A DNA stretch of 21,000 bases, from positions 1-21,000 of the forward strand of contig MNJC01000122.1 in the NCBI GenBank assembly GCA_001920085.1. The letters are read 5' to 3'. The stretch comes from Actinobacteria bacterium 13_1_20CM_4_69_9. GTDB lineage: Bacteria; Actinomycetota; Thermoleophilia; Gaiellales; Gaiellaceae. Positions 1 through 7,912 of the stretch are shown here, one piece after another. The notes under the pieces are model-generated. The model made no database searches. It was not told where the DNA came from and saw nothing but the letters and a program-made list of their open reading frames with translations. Numbering within the stretch: position 1 is the first letter of the stretch; the number at the start of each line of letters is the position of its first letter. A program made the position numbers and the translations under genes.

Positions 1-303
1 GGTCGGCGGCCGGGCGGTGAAGGCGAGCTTCGAGCTGCCCGAGCCCATCAGGTCGGTCAGCTCGTCGTGGACGATCTTCACGACCTGCTGGCCGGGGGTC
101 ACGCTCTTGAGGACGTCCTGCCCGAGCGCCCGCTCGCGCACGTGCGCGACGAAGTCCTTGACGACCTCGAAGTTGACGTCCGCCTCGAGCAGCGCGAGCC
201 GGATCTCGCGCATCGCACGCGAGATCGCCTCCTCGTCGAGCTTTCCTCGGCCGCGGAGGTCGCCGAGTGCGCTCTGCAGCCGGTCTGACAGGGCGTCGAA
301 CAC
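1..303 (-). CDS. ffh: Signal recognition particle protein Ffh, N-terminal part (runs off left edge)
   Basis: This is the first 101 codons of the SRP54-type GTPase that binds 4.5S RNA and signal peptides and hands ribosomes to FtsY at the membrane. The start is GTG at 303, giving (M)FDALSDRLQSALGDLRGRG, which matches the conserved Ffh opening. The four-helix N domain follows, with ALLEADVN at about residues 40-47 and the typical VTPGQQ and LTDLMG stretches. The G domain (Walker A, DTAGR, TKLD) and the M domain lie beyond the left edge. A TACACT -10-like box ends 9 bases before the start, so the mRNA is probably leaderless. The gene is divergent from the cyclase gene at 333. Its receptor gene ftsY lies on the same strand at 6962-7912. 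Confidence 0.95.
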   Translation of the reverse strand, partial: MFDALSDRLQSALGDLRGRGKLDEEAISRAMREIRLALLEADVNFEVVKDFVAHVRERALGQDVLKSVTPGQQVVKIVHDELTDLMGSGSSKLAFTARPPT

Positions 304-311
304 GGCCGCCA

Positions 312-317
312 AGTGTA
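312..317 (-). promoter_or_regulatory. -10 element of ffh (TACACT)
   Basis: On the minus strand TACACT fits the TANNNT pattern, followed by 8 bases and then the GTG start of ffh. That spacing puts the transcription start at or next to the start codon. No convincing -35 is seen. The same hexamer precedes the genes starting at 3217 and 13005. The promoter role is inference. Confidence 0.5.
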
Positions 318-332
318 GGCCAGACTTCGCAC

Positions 333-2420
333 ATGGCCGACGAACGCAAGCTGGCCACCATCCTCTTCGCCGATCTGGCAGGGTCGACGGCGCTGGCCGA
401 CGAGCAGGATCCGGAGCGCACCCGCGCACGCCTCGAGCGCTTCTACGACGCCATGGCCGCTGAGATCCGGGTCGCGGGCGGAACGGTGGAGAAGTTCGCC
501 GGCGACGCCGTGATGGCGGCGTTCGGCGCGCCGGAGGCGCTGGAGGACCACGCCGAGCGGGCGTTGCACACGGCCTTCGCGATGCAGCGGCGGCTCGAGG
601 CCGGGCTGGCGCTGCGAATCGGGGTGAACACGGGCGAAGTGGTCGTCGGCGGGGCACGGGAGAACAGCTCGTTCGTCAGCGGCGACGCGGTCAACGTCGC
701 AGCGCGCCTCGAGCGGGCGGCCGCGTCGGGCGAGGTCCTTGCGGGCGAGCGAACCGCCGCCGCGGCGCGCGGTGCGTTCGAGTTCGGCGCGCCGCGGACG
801 GTCGAGGCGAAAGGGAAGCCCGGGGGCGTGGCGTGCCGACCGGTCCTCCGCGCGCTCTCGTTGATGCGGCCGCGCGGCACGGGACGCGTCTTCGTGGGAC
901 GCGACGGCGAGCTGGAGCGGCTTTGGCGCGCGTACCGACGGAGCGTCGACCGCGCCGCTGCGGTGCTCGTCACCGTCGTCGGGGATGCCGGGGTCGGCAA
1001 GACGCGCGTGATGCGCGAGCTCTGGCAGCAGCTCGCGACGCAGGAGCCCGAACCGCTCCGACGCACCGGACGCTGCCTGCCCTACGGGGACGGCATCACG
1101 TTCTGGCCGCTGGCGGAGGCGTTGAAGGAGCACCTCGCAATCCTCGAGAGCGATCCGCCCGAGGAGGTGCGCCGCCGTCTCGGCAACCGAGAGATTCTCG
1201 GCCTGACCCTCGGCCTCGACGTCGCAGGCGACCTGCATCCGCTCGCCGCCCGCGACAGGCTGCACGCCGCCTGGGTCGACTTCGTGATGGAGCAGGCGTC
1301 GCAGCGCCCCGTCGTTCTGCTGATCGAGGACGTGCACTGGGCCGAGCCGCCGCTGCTCGAGCTCCTGGAGCGCCTCGCGCGCGACGTGCGAGCCCCACTG
1401 CTGCTGCTCGCCACCGCGCGGCCTGACTTCGCGCGCAGTTGGGACGCCCGAGTCGACGCCGAGACGATCCTGCTCGAGCCACTCTCCGGCGACGTCGCGA
1501 CATCGCTGGTAGAGGAGCTCGCCGACCAGCTGCCTCCCGACGTCCGCGACGTGATCGTCCGCCGCGCCGAAGGGAATCCATTCTTCGTCGAGGAGCTGAT
1601 CCAGCTTGCAAACGAAGACGGCGTCGCGATCCCGGATTCCGTGCAGGCGGTGCTGGCCGCGCGCATCGATCTACTCGGCGAGGCCGAGAAGGCGGCGCTG
1701 CAGGCGGCAGCCGTAATCGGGCGGGCTTTCTGGACGGGCCCGGTGTACGAGCTGGTCGGCGAACACTGGCCCGACCTCGCGACGTTGGAGAGCCGCGACT
1801 TCATTCGCCGCCGGCACACGTCGTCTCTCGAAGGAGAAGTCGAGTACGTCTTCAAGCACGCACTGACGCGCGAGGTCGCGTACAACGGCCTGACGAAGGC
1901 GCGCCGTGCACGACTGCACGCCGACTTCGCCGGCTGGCTCGAAGGCGTCGGCGGCGAGCATGCAGCGTTGCTCGCGTACCACTATGCAGAGGCGGTGCGG
2001 CCGGAGGACGTCGACGTCGCGTGGCCGGACGGGGGCGACGAGCTCGAGCTGCTCGAGGCGAAGGCCGTGACGTGGCTGAGCCGCGCGGCAGAGGCCGCGA
2101 TGTCACGCTACGAGCTGCAGGACGCCGTCGCTCTGCTCGACCGAGCGATTCCGCTCACGGACGACAAGGCGCGCTTGTGGAGACGGATCGCACGCGCACA
2201 CGCGCTGAACTACGACGGCGACGCCCTCATGCACGCGTTCGAGCGCGCGCTCGAGCTCACAGAGGACGAGCGCCAACGCTCCGAGACGTACGCGGAGCTG
2301 GCATTCGAAAGCGGTCTGAGATCGGGCATGTGGAGACGCCGTCCGCCCGAGCACGTGGTCGACGAGTGGACGTCACGTGCGCTCGCGCACGTGCGGCGTG
2401 AACGCGTTCCGCGACGGTGA
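333..2420 (+). CDS. Class III adenylate/guanylate cyclase with AAA ATPase and TPR region (first part; frame lost near 2395)
   Basis: Start ATG at 333 (MADERKLATILFADL); an upstream in-frame ATG at 267 would overlap ffh and adds no conserved sequence. Residues about 8-175 form a cyclase homology domain. It has both metal aspartates (FADLAGST; FAGDAVM), the purine-contacting Lys in VEKFAGD, and the Asn/Arg pair in VNVAARLE. The second substrate-selecting position, seven before that Asn, is Phe instead of Asp/Thr. An AAA/STAND-like ATPase follows with Walker A GDAGVGKT (217-224), Walker B VVLLIEDVHW (about 327) and the family marker GNPFFVEEL. A helical TPR-type region starts near residue 570. 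The frame ends at TGA 2418-2420, but the TPR region clearly continues one frame over at 2377-3195. The intact protein would be about 950 residues or more. Known relatives are soluble-AC-like signalling proteins; the ligand is unknown. Confidence 0.88.
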   Translation: MADERKLATILFADLAGSTALADEQDPERTRARLERFYDAMAAEIRVAGGTVEKFAGDAVMAAFGAPEALEDHAERALHTAFAMQRRLEAGLALRIGVNTGEVVVGGARENSSFVSGDAVNVAARLERAAASGEVLAGERTAAAARGAFEFGAPRTVEAKGKPGGVACRPVLRALSLMRPRGTGRVFVGRDGELERLWRAYRRSVDRAAAVLVTVVGDAGVGKTRVMRELWQQLATQEPEPLRRTGRCLPYGDGITFWPLAEALKEHLAILESDPPEEVRRRLGNREILGLTLGLDVAGDLHPLAARDRLHAAWVDFVMEQASQRPVVLLIEDVHWAEPPLLELLERLARDVRAPLLLLATARPDFARSWDARVDAETILLEPLSGDVATSLVEELADQLPPDVRDVIVRRAEGNPFFVEELIQLANEDGVAIPDSVQAVLAARIDLLGEAEKAALQAAAVIGRAFWTGPVYELVGEHWPDLATLESRDFIRRRHTSSLEGEVEYVFKHALTREVAYNGLTKARRARLHADFAGWLEGVGGEHAALLAYHYAEAVRPEDVDVAWPDGGDELELLEAKAVTWLSRAAEAAMSRYELQDAVALLDRAIPLTDDKARLWRRIARAHALNYDGDALMHAFERALELTEDERQRSETYAELAFESGLRSGMWRRRPPEHVVDEWTSRALAHVRRERVPRR
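2374..2393 (+). repeat. Perfect 8-bp inverted repeat with 4-base loop at the frameshift of the first cyclase gene
   Basis: CACGTGCG at 2374-2381 pairs exactly with CGCACGTG at 2386-2393, leaving the loop CTCG. This very stable hairpin sits within a few bases of where the cyclase reading frame changes. It could cause a sequencing or assembly error, a slippage deletion or, less likely, ribosomal frameshifting. Confidence 0.8.
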
Positions 2421-3195
2421 CTTCGAGCGCGCCTACGAGTTCGAGACGAGCCGGTTCCGCCTGCGTGACCAACTGGGCGATCCCGACCTGGTTCACGACC
2501 TCTACCTCTCGACGATCCCCACGGCGAATGCCACGGGCCGCCTCGAGGAGGCGAAGCGCCTTGCGAACGAGCTCACCGAGGTCGTGGCCGACTTGACGCC
2601 CCACCACCGTCTCCACGGTGTCGCGAACCTGATCGAGATCGAGGAGCTCAAGGGCACCTGGGACGCGGTCCTCGCGCTGGAGGAGGCGACGGTCGCAGCC
2701 GTCGAAGCGAACCGCTACACGCCGTGCGTCCGTAACGCGCGTTCACTGCTCGTCTGCGCAATCGCGAGAGAGCTCGCCGGCGATCGCGAGCGCAGCGCCG
2801 AGCTCGAAGCCCGGGCGGCAGAGCTCGCCAGCGAAGGGCACGGCGGTGCGATCGCGACTCCGCGCGCGCGCCTTGCGATCGCACGCGGCAGCCTCGACGT
2901 GCTCGAGATCCTCTCCGACGAGGCGTGGCTCCGGCGTCAGACGTGGTTTGCGCTGCCGAGTGCGGCACTGAGGCTCGATGTCTTCGCGATCATCGGCTCC
3001 GCCGCCGACGTCGAAGGCTCGTTCGCCCCACCGGGCTCCTACGTGGAGCCGTTCGCGACGCGCGCACTCGGCATGACGACCGGCGACGACGAGCTGCTGC
3101 GCCGCGCCGACGAGCGTTTTCGAGCGCTCGGACTGGTCTGGCACGCAGATCAGACCGAGCCGCTGCGCCGGTTGCGGAAGCTCGCTCTCGGGTAG
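2377..3195 (+). pseudogene. C-terminal TPR fragment of the first cyclase-AAA-TPR gene
   Basis: This frame carries the rest of the protein begun at 333. Homology-like sequence starts at about NAFRDGDFERAY (near 2400) and includes the stretches LTPHHRLHGVA, NRYTPCVRNARSLLVCA and GSYVEPFATRALG, which I recall as well conserved in the C-terminal half of actinobacterial cyclase-AAA-TPR proteins. The GTG at 2377 has no Shine-Dalgarno and lies inside the preceding frame, so I do not regard it as a true start. By comparison with remembered family architecture, about 50 residues seem to be missing between ALAHV and NAFRDGD, so this looks like a short deletion that also broke the frame. Unless expression bridges the break, the TPR half is not attached to the cyclase. 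Confidence 0.75.
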
Positions 3196-3204
3196 CGACC
3201 GCCC

Positions 3205-3210
3205 TACACT
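3205..3210 (+). promoter_or_regulatory. -10 element of the second cyclase gene (TACACT)
   Basis: TACACT is followed by six bases and then ATG 3217, the spacing expected for a leaderless actinobacterial transcript. No Shine-Dalgarno is present. The -35 region is not recognisable. Functional assignment is inference. Confidence 0.5.
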
Positions 3211-3216
3211 CAAGCC

Positions 3217-5649
3217 ATGGCCGTCAGTCGGCGTACGGTCACCGTCCTGTTTGCGGACGTAGCGGATTCGACGCCGCTCGGAGAGCGGCTCGACCCGGAG
3301 TCGCTGCGGCGTGTCATGTCCCGGTTCTTCGAGCAGATGTCCGCCGTGCTCGAACGGCACGGCGGCACGGTCGAGAAGTTCATCGGGGACGCGATCATGG
3401 CCGTCTTCGGCATCCCCGAGCTGCACGAGGACGACGCGCTGCGCGCCGTGCGCGCCGCGACCGAGCTGCGTCAGGCGCTCGCCCAGCTGAACGAGCAGCT
3501 CGAGCGCGACCTCGGCGAGCGAATCGGCATGCGCGTCGGCATCAACACCGGCGAGGTCGTCGCCGGGGACGGGAGCGGCGGCCAGATGCTCGCGACCGGT
3601 GACGCGGTCAACGTCGCGAAGCGGCTCGAGGAGTCCGCACGGACGGGTGAGATCCTCCTCGGCGAGCCGACGCGCCGCCTCGTCGAGAACGCGGTCGTGC
3701 TCGAGCCGCGCGAAGATCTGACGCTCAAAGGCAAGCGCGATCCGCACGCCGCGTGGAACGTGCTCGCCGTGATCGAGGGAGCAAGCGCGTACGCGCGCCG
3801 CCTCGACGCACCGCTGATCGGGCGCGAGGCCGAGCTGCAGGAGCTACGGGACGCATACGACGCGGCCGTCGCGGCGCGTGCCTGCCGCCTGTTCACGGTC
3901 ATCGGGCCGGCGGGCATCGGCAAGTCACGCCTCTCGACGGAGCTCTGCTCGTCGTTGCGCGAGGAGGCGACCCTGCTGACCGGCCGCTGCCTCGCCTACG
4001 GCGACGGGATCACGTTCTGGCCGCTCGTCGAGATCATCGGCGCGCTCGGGAGCGACGAGGGCGTCCGCGAACTCCTCGGCGATGCCGAGGACGCGGACCT
4101 CGTCGCGACGCGCGTGCTCGGCGCGGTCGGCGCGAATCCGACCGCGCCGGGCGGCGAGACGTTCTGGGCGGTGCGCCGCCTGTTCGAGGAGCTCACGCGC
4201 GAGCGGCCTCTCGTCGTGCTCGTCGAGGACATCCACTGGGCCGAGCCGACGCTGCTCGACCTGCTCGAATACCTCGCCGGCTGGACGCACGACGCACCGG
4301 TGCTGCTCCTCTGCCTGGCGCGGCCCGACCTGCTCGACGCGCGGCCCGGCTGGCTGACGCAGACCGGCGGCGGCGTGGTGCTCGATCCGCTCACCGACGA
4401 GCAGTCGCGCCGGCTGCTCGACGAGATCGCGCAGGAGTGGCCGCTCGACGCAGCGGCACGCGAGCACATCACCGAAGCCGCGGAGGGCAATCCGCTGTAT
4501 CTCGAGCAGATGGCGGCGATGCTCGGAGAGGGCGGCCCGACGCACGCGATCCCGCCGACGATCCACGCGCTGATCGCCGCGCGCCTCGACCGGCTGCCGC
4601 CGGAAGAGCGCTCCGTGCTCGAGAGCGCCGCGGTCGCGGGCAAGCACTTCGTGCGGTCGGCACTGCGGAACCTGCTCGGTGGAACCGACGACGCGCTCGT
4701 CGACAAGAGCCTGCTCAGCCTCGCGCGCAAGGACCTGCTGACGGCGCGTCCCGGGCGGGAGGACGCCTACCGCTTTCGCCATGCGTTGATCCGCGACGCC
4801 GCGTACGCCGGCATCCCGAAGGAGTTGCGCGCACAGCTGCACGAGCGCTACGCCGCCTGGGCGGCGAACACGCGCGCCGGCAAGGCGGGAGACGTCGACG
4901 AGATCGTCGGCTACCACCTCGAGCAGGCGGTGCGTTACCGCCAGCAGCTCGGCCCGCTCGACGACGACGGCGTCACACTCGGCCGGCGCGCAGCGGAAAT
5001 CCTCGGCGCCGCAGGACGGCGTGCGTTCGCACGCGACGACGCGCCCGCGGCCGTAAATCTGCTGGACCGCGCGGTCGCGCTCGCGACAGACGAGCAGCCC
5101 GCGCGGCTCGACCTCGCACGAGAGCTCGGGCTCGCGCTCTGGTCGCTCGGAGAGGTCGCGCGCGCGGAGGCCCTCCTGAACGGCATCGTCGCGGCGGCCG
5201 CGGCCGCGGGCGACAAGCGCGAGGAGTGGTACGCGCTGCTCGAGCAGTCAGCGATGCGCAGCATGGTCAACCCCGCCGACACGCAGGACGCGCTCGAGAT
5301 CGCCGAGCAGGCGATCGCCGTTTTCAGCGAGCTCGGCGACGAGCTCGGGCTCGCGCGCAGCTGGCGCGCTGTCGGCATGGAGCACCGCCGTCGCGGGCGC
5401 CTCGGCGAGAGCGAGAAGGCATGCGAGCGCGCGCTCGAGCATGCCGTTCGCGCCGACGACCGGCGCGAGGAGTCCCGCAGCGCAGACCAGCTCTGCACCG
5501 CGCTCCTCTACGGGCCGGCAGCAGCGGCTGCAGCGTTGGCGCGCTGCGAGGCGATGCTTGTCCGCGCCGGGGGGAATCCGTTGTTCGAGGCCAATGTCCT
5601 CGCGTCGCTGGCGGGGCTGCACGGCATGCTCGGCGAGTTCGACGAGGCA
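3217..5649 (+). CDS. Class III adenylate/guanylate cyclase with AAA ATPase and TPR region (main part; frame lost near 5650)
   Basis: Start ATG at 3217 (MAVSRRTVTVLFADV). Residues about 5-185 are a cyclase homology domain with metal aspartates in FADVADST and FIGDAIM, Lys in VEKFIGD and the Asn/Arg pair in VNVAKRLE; the second substrate-selecting position is Leu. The ATPase has Walker A GPAGIGKS (230-237), the family stretch YGDGITFWP, Walker B VVLVEDIHWAE (Asp near 338) and GNPLYLEQM. TPR-like helices run from about residue 590. After GEFDEA (5632-5649) the frame stops making sense: it stays open to 6291 only as arginine-rich out-of-frame sequence and then runs by chance into the separate small gene at 6076. 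The true continuation is one frame over (5651-6040). It is tandem with a paralogue 22 bases upstream, and both may have arisen by duplication. Confidence 0.88.
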
Positions 5650-5650
5650 C

Positions 5651-6040
5651 ATCCTTCACGAGATCGGCAGCACGGGGGACTCCGACGCGCTGCTCGCCGA
5701 GGCGCTGTACGTGCAGGGGCGCCACTACGAGGCAGCCCCGATCGTCGCCGAGGCGCTCGAGCGCACGCACGACTCGGACGTCGGGCCCCGCGTGCTGCTG
5801 CTCGGTCTCCGGGCGAAGCTCGCAGACGCCTCGATTGCGGACGCGCGCACCGCGATCGAGCTCGCCTCGACGACAGACGCGCTGAATCTCCAAGCCGACG
5901 CCTACGCGAACCTCGCCGAGACACTGCGGCAACTCGATCGAACCGAGGATGCCGTCGCTGCGACCGCGACCGCCGTCCGGCTCTACACGCGGAAGGGCAA
6001 CCGCGCAGCTGTTGCCCGCCTGCAGCCGGTGAAGGTGTAG
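5651..6040 (+). pseudogene. C-terminal TPR fragment of the second cyclase-AAA-TPR gene
   Basis: Read from 5651 this frame gives ILHEIGSTGDSDALLAEALY, then NLQADAYANLAETLRQL and a terminal LYTRKGN motif before TAG at 6038-6040. LLAEALYxQGR, DLNLQADA and LYxRKGN are endings I recall for cyclase-AAA-TPR proteins, so this is the lost C-terminus of the gene starting at 3217. No start codon with a ribosome site precedes it. Compared with remembered relatives, one or two TPR units (about 50 residues) are absent between FDEA and LHEIG, so a simple one-base error does not fully explain the break. A recombination between TPR units is possible. Confidence 0.75.
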
Positions 6041-6075
6041 CGTCTGCCCGTTCCCGAGGCGGAGGAGGAGCGGCA

Positions 6076-6291
6076 ATGGAGGAGCGCGAGGTTGCAGCAA
6101 GAGGCAACATCAGCCGCGACGAGATCGACCATCACGGCGAAGGGTTTGAGAAGGCCTTCAACAAGGCACTCAAGGAGCTCGACGGGCAGAGGTACGCCGG
6201 CCAAACGCTCGAGGTCCAGGCGTTCGTGACGATTACGCCGAACCCGGGCGGGGTCGGCCAGTACACGGTCTCGCTCGTACCGACGGGCTAG
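6076..6291 (+). CDS. Small 71-residue protein, possibly dodecin-like, coupled to dodecin
   Basis: ATG at 6076 follows a strong purine-rich ribosome site (GGAGGAGGAG, 6061-6070) five bases upstream, which separates it from the run-on frame of the cyclase. I do not recognise the family with certainty. The pattern is an N-terminal strand (REVAARGNIS), one amphipathic helix (GEGFEKAFNKALKEL, about 24-38), and a beta hairpin (LEVQAFVTI ... GQYTVSLVPT) closed by an NPGGVG turn. This strand-helix-strand-strand order is the same as in dodecin, whose gene starts 13 bases downstream. A role as a partner or paralogue of dodecin is inference; there is no signal peptide or membrane segment. Confidence 0.8.
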   Translation: MEEREVAARGNISRDEIDHHGEGFEKAFNKALKELDGQRYAGQTLEVQAFVTITPNPGGVGQYTVSLVPTG

Positions 6292-6304
6292 AAAGGGGTT
6301 TCGC

Positions 6305-6517
6305 ATGTCAGACGTCGCCAAGGTCGTGACGATCATCGGCTCGTCGCCGGAGAGCTTCGCGAAGGCCGCCGACGCGGCGGTTCAGGAAGCTTCGAAGACG
6401 CTCCGCGGCATCACGGGTGCGGACGTCGTGTCGATGAGCGCCGTCGTCGAGGGCGACCGCATCACGACGTACCGGACGACGGTCAACATCGCGTTCGGCG
6501 TCGAGCGCAGCGGCTAG
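6305..6517 (+). CDS. Dodecin family protein
   Basis: A 70-residue protein of the usual dodecin length. Dodecins form hollow dodecamers that bind flavins (and in some cases CoA) and buffer free flavin. Conserved features are KVVTIIGSSPESF, the helix AADAAVQEASKTL, and the strands VVSMSAVVEGDRITTYRTTV and NIAFGVER. The Trp that sandwiches the flavin in archaeal and many bacterial dodecins (in LxWFEV) is not present: the corresponding stretch is ITGADVV. Flavin binding may therefore be altered, as in the Trp-less subgroup. The ribosome site AAGGGG lies seven bases before the ATG. Its stop codon shares the four bases CTAG (6514-6517) with the convergent SRPBCC gene. Confidence 0.9.
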   Translation: MSDVAKVVTIIGSSPESFAKAADAAVQEASKTLRGITGADVVSMSAVVEGDRITTYRTTVNIAFGVERSG

Positions 6518-6951
6518 ACCGAGGCGCCGGCCTCGAGCACGCGCTTCAGGTCGGGCAGCGCCCCGACCTGGTTGCGCATGGACTTTCCCACCATCGGCGC
6601 CATGAGCTTCTGCGCCCCGCGCAGGCTCGCGTTCAACGAGAACGTGACGCGAGTGCCGTCGTCTGCGTCCTCGAAGCGATAGCTTCCCTCCGGGCGGACG
6701 GGCCCGGCGAGCGTGCGGAAGGCGATCAGCGTGTCGGGCTGGTACGCAGTCACCTCGAAGTCCGCGTCGACGCGCTTGCCCATCGGGCCGTGCACGCCTT
6801 GCGTGTAGACGGCGCCCTGTCCCTCGCCCGAGGCGCGCTTGATGTCGAGCACGCCGGGACGCCACTTCGGGTCGTTCTCGTGGTCGGCGACAAAGGCGAA
6901 CACCTCCGACCGCGGCCGGTTGACGACGATGCTGTTCTCGGCTGCGGGCAT
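6514..6951 (-). CDS. SRPBCC (START-like) superfamily protein
   Basis: A 145-residue single-domain protein. It begins MPAAENSIVVNRPRSEVFAF, the standard opening of SRPBCC/polyketide-cyclase-type proteins: a first strand, then the helix of a helix-grip fold. Further family-like segments are FVADHENDPKWRPGV, the strand containing YRFEDADDGTRVTFS, and a long C-terminal helix. Such proteins bind hydrophobic ligands; the ligand here cannot be predicted. I chose ATG 6951 because the upstream in-frame ATG at 6999 would overlap ftsY and adds no conserved sequence. The gene starts 10 bases after the ftsY stop and is probably the last gene of the smc-ftsY operon. Confidence 0.88.
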   Translation of the reverse strand: MPAAENSIVVNRPRSEVFAFVADHENDPKWRPGVLDIKRASGEGQGAVYTQGVHGPMGKRVDADFEVTAYQPDTLIAFRTLAGPVRPEGSYRFEDADDGTRVTFSLNASLRGAQKLMAPMVGKSMRNQVGALPDLKRVLEAGASV

Positions 6952-6961
6952 GCGCGCGACC

Positions 6962-7912
6962 TTACTCCGCGACGAGGGCGCGTGCGAAATCCTGGGCATC
7001 GAACGGACGAAGATCGTCCAGCGTCTCCCCTACGCCGATCAGCTTCACGGGCAGGCCGAGCTCGTGCGCGATCGCGACGGCGATGCCGCCCTTCGCGCTG
7101 CCGTCGAGCTTCGTCAGCGCTACGCCGGTGACCCCGACCGCCTCGCCGAAGAGCCGCGCCTGCTGCAAGCCGTTCTGTCCCGTCGTCGCGTCCACTACGA
7201 GCAGCGTCTCGTGCGGCGCGCCGTCGAGCCTGCCCTCGATCACGCGGCGCACCTTCGCGAGCTCCTGCATCAGGTTCGCCTGCGTGTGCAGCCTGCCGGC
7301 GGTGTCGACGATGACGACGTCCGCGCCGTCACGCCCCGCCCGCTCGATTGCGTCGTAGGCGACCGAGGCCGGGTCCGCCCCGCGCTCTCCGCCGACGAAC
7401 GCCGCGTCGGCACGGTCCGCCCAGATCTCGAGCTGTTCCTCCGCAGCCGCGCGGAACGTGTCGGCTGCGGCCAGCACGACCGAGTGCCCGTGCTGGCGCA
7501 ACCGCTCTGCGAGCTTTCCGATCGTCGTCGTCTTGCCGGTGCCGTTGACGCCGACCACGAGCAGGACGCTCGGATCCGGTTTGACGTTCAGGGTCGCGGG
7601 CTCGCCGAGCAGTGCCGCGATCTCCTCCGCGAGCGCAGCGTCGAGGTTGGTCAGATCCTGGCGCGCCTCGAGCCGCTGCACGAGCTCGGCGGTCGCGCGC
7701 ACGCCGACGTCGGCGCGGATCAGCGCCTCCTCGAGGCGCTCCCACGCCGCGTCGTCTCCCGGATCGAACGCTGCCGACGCCAGCTCGGCGGTGAGCGCAC
7801 GGCGGCTCTTCGACAGCGAGTCGCGCAGCCGTGAGAAGAGCCCGCTGCGCTCCGCCTCCGGCTCGGGCTGCGCGTTCTCCTCGCCGAGCAGCTGCGCCCA
7901 GCTACGAGGCAA
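6962..7912 (-). CDS. ftsY: Signal recognition particle receptor FtsY
   Basis: The SRP receptor GTPase docks Ffh-ribosome complexes at the membrane. The 316-residue protein has a short acidic N-terminal segment, then GLFSRLRDSL marking the start of the N domain. In the G domain I see G1 GVNGTGKTTT, G2 DTFRAAA, G3 DTAGRL and G4 TKLDGSAKGG, and it ends with the typical LIGVGETLDDLRPFD. There is no transmembrane anchor or long acidic A domain, so membrane contact would be through the amphipathic N-terminal helix. The start appears to be TTG at 7912; no later ATG or GTG precedes the N domain. It overlaps the end of smc by 11 bases, so the two are translationally coupled. Confidence 0.96.
   Translation of the reverse strand: MPRSWAQLLGEENAQPEPEAERSGLFSRLRDSLSKSRRALTAELASAAFDPGDDAAWERLEEALIRADVGVRATAELVQRLEARQDLTNLDAALAEEIAALLGEPATLNVKPDPSVLLVVGVNGTGKTTTIGKLAERLRQHGHSVVLAAADTFRAAAEEQLEIWADRADAAFVGGERGADPASVAYDAIERAGRDGADVVIVDTAGRLHTQANLMQELAKVRRVIEGRLDGAPHETLLVVDATTGQNGLQQARLFGEAVGVTGVALTKLDGSAKGGIAVAIAHELGLPVKLIGVGETLDDLRPFDAQDFARALVAE

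Noticed and set aside
99..1337. Minus-strand 412-codon frame opposite the first cyclase gene
   Set aside because: It is antisense to clear cyclase and ATPase motifs, and ffh uses a different minus-strand frame.
2374..2393. Programmed ribosomal frameshifting signal
   Set aside because: No slippery heptamer is visible, the hairpin lies at rather than a few bases after the shift, and about 50 residues also seem to be missing, which favours deletion or error.
5650..6291. Continuation of the second cyclase frame into the 71-residue protein as one 1,024-residue fusion
   Set aside because: The linking stretch is Arg-rich shadow sequence; TPR coding is in another frame to 6040, and the small protein has its own strong ribosome site.
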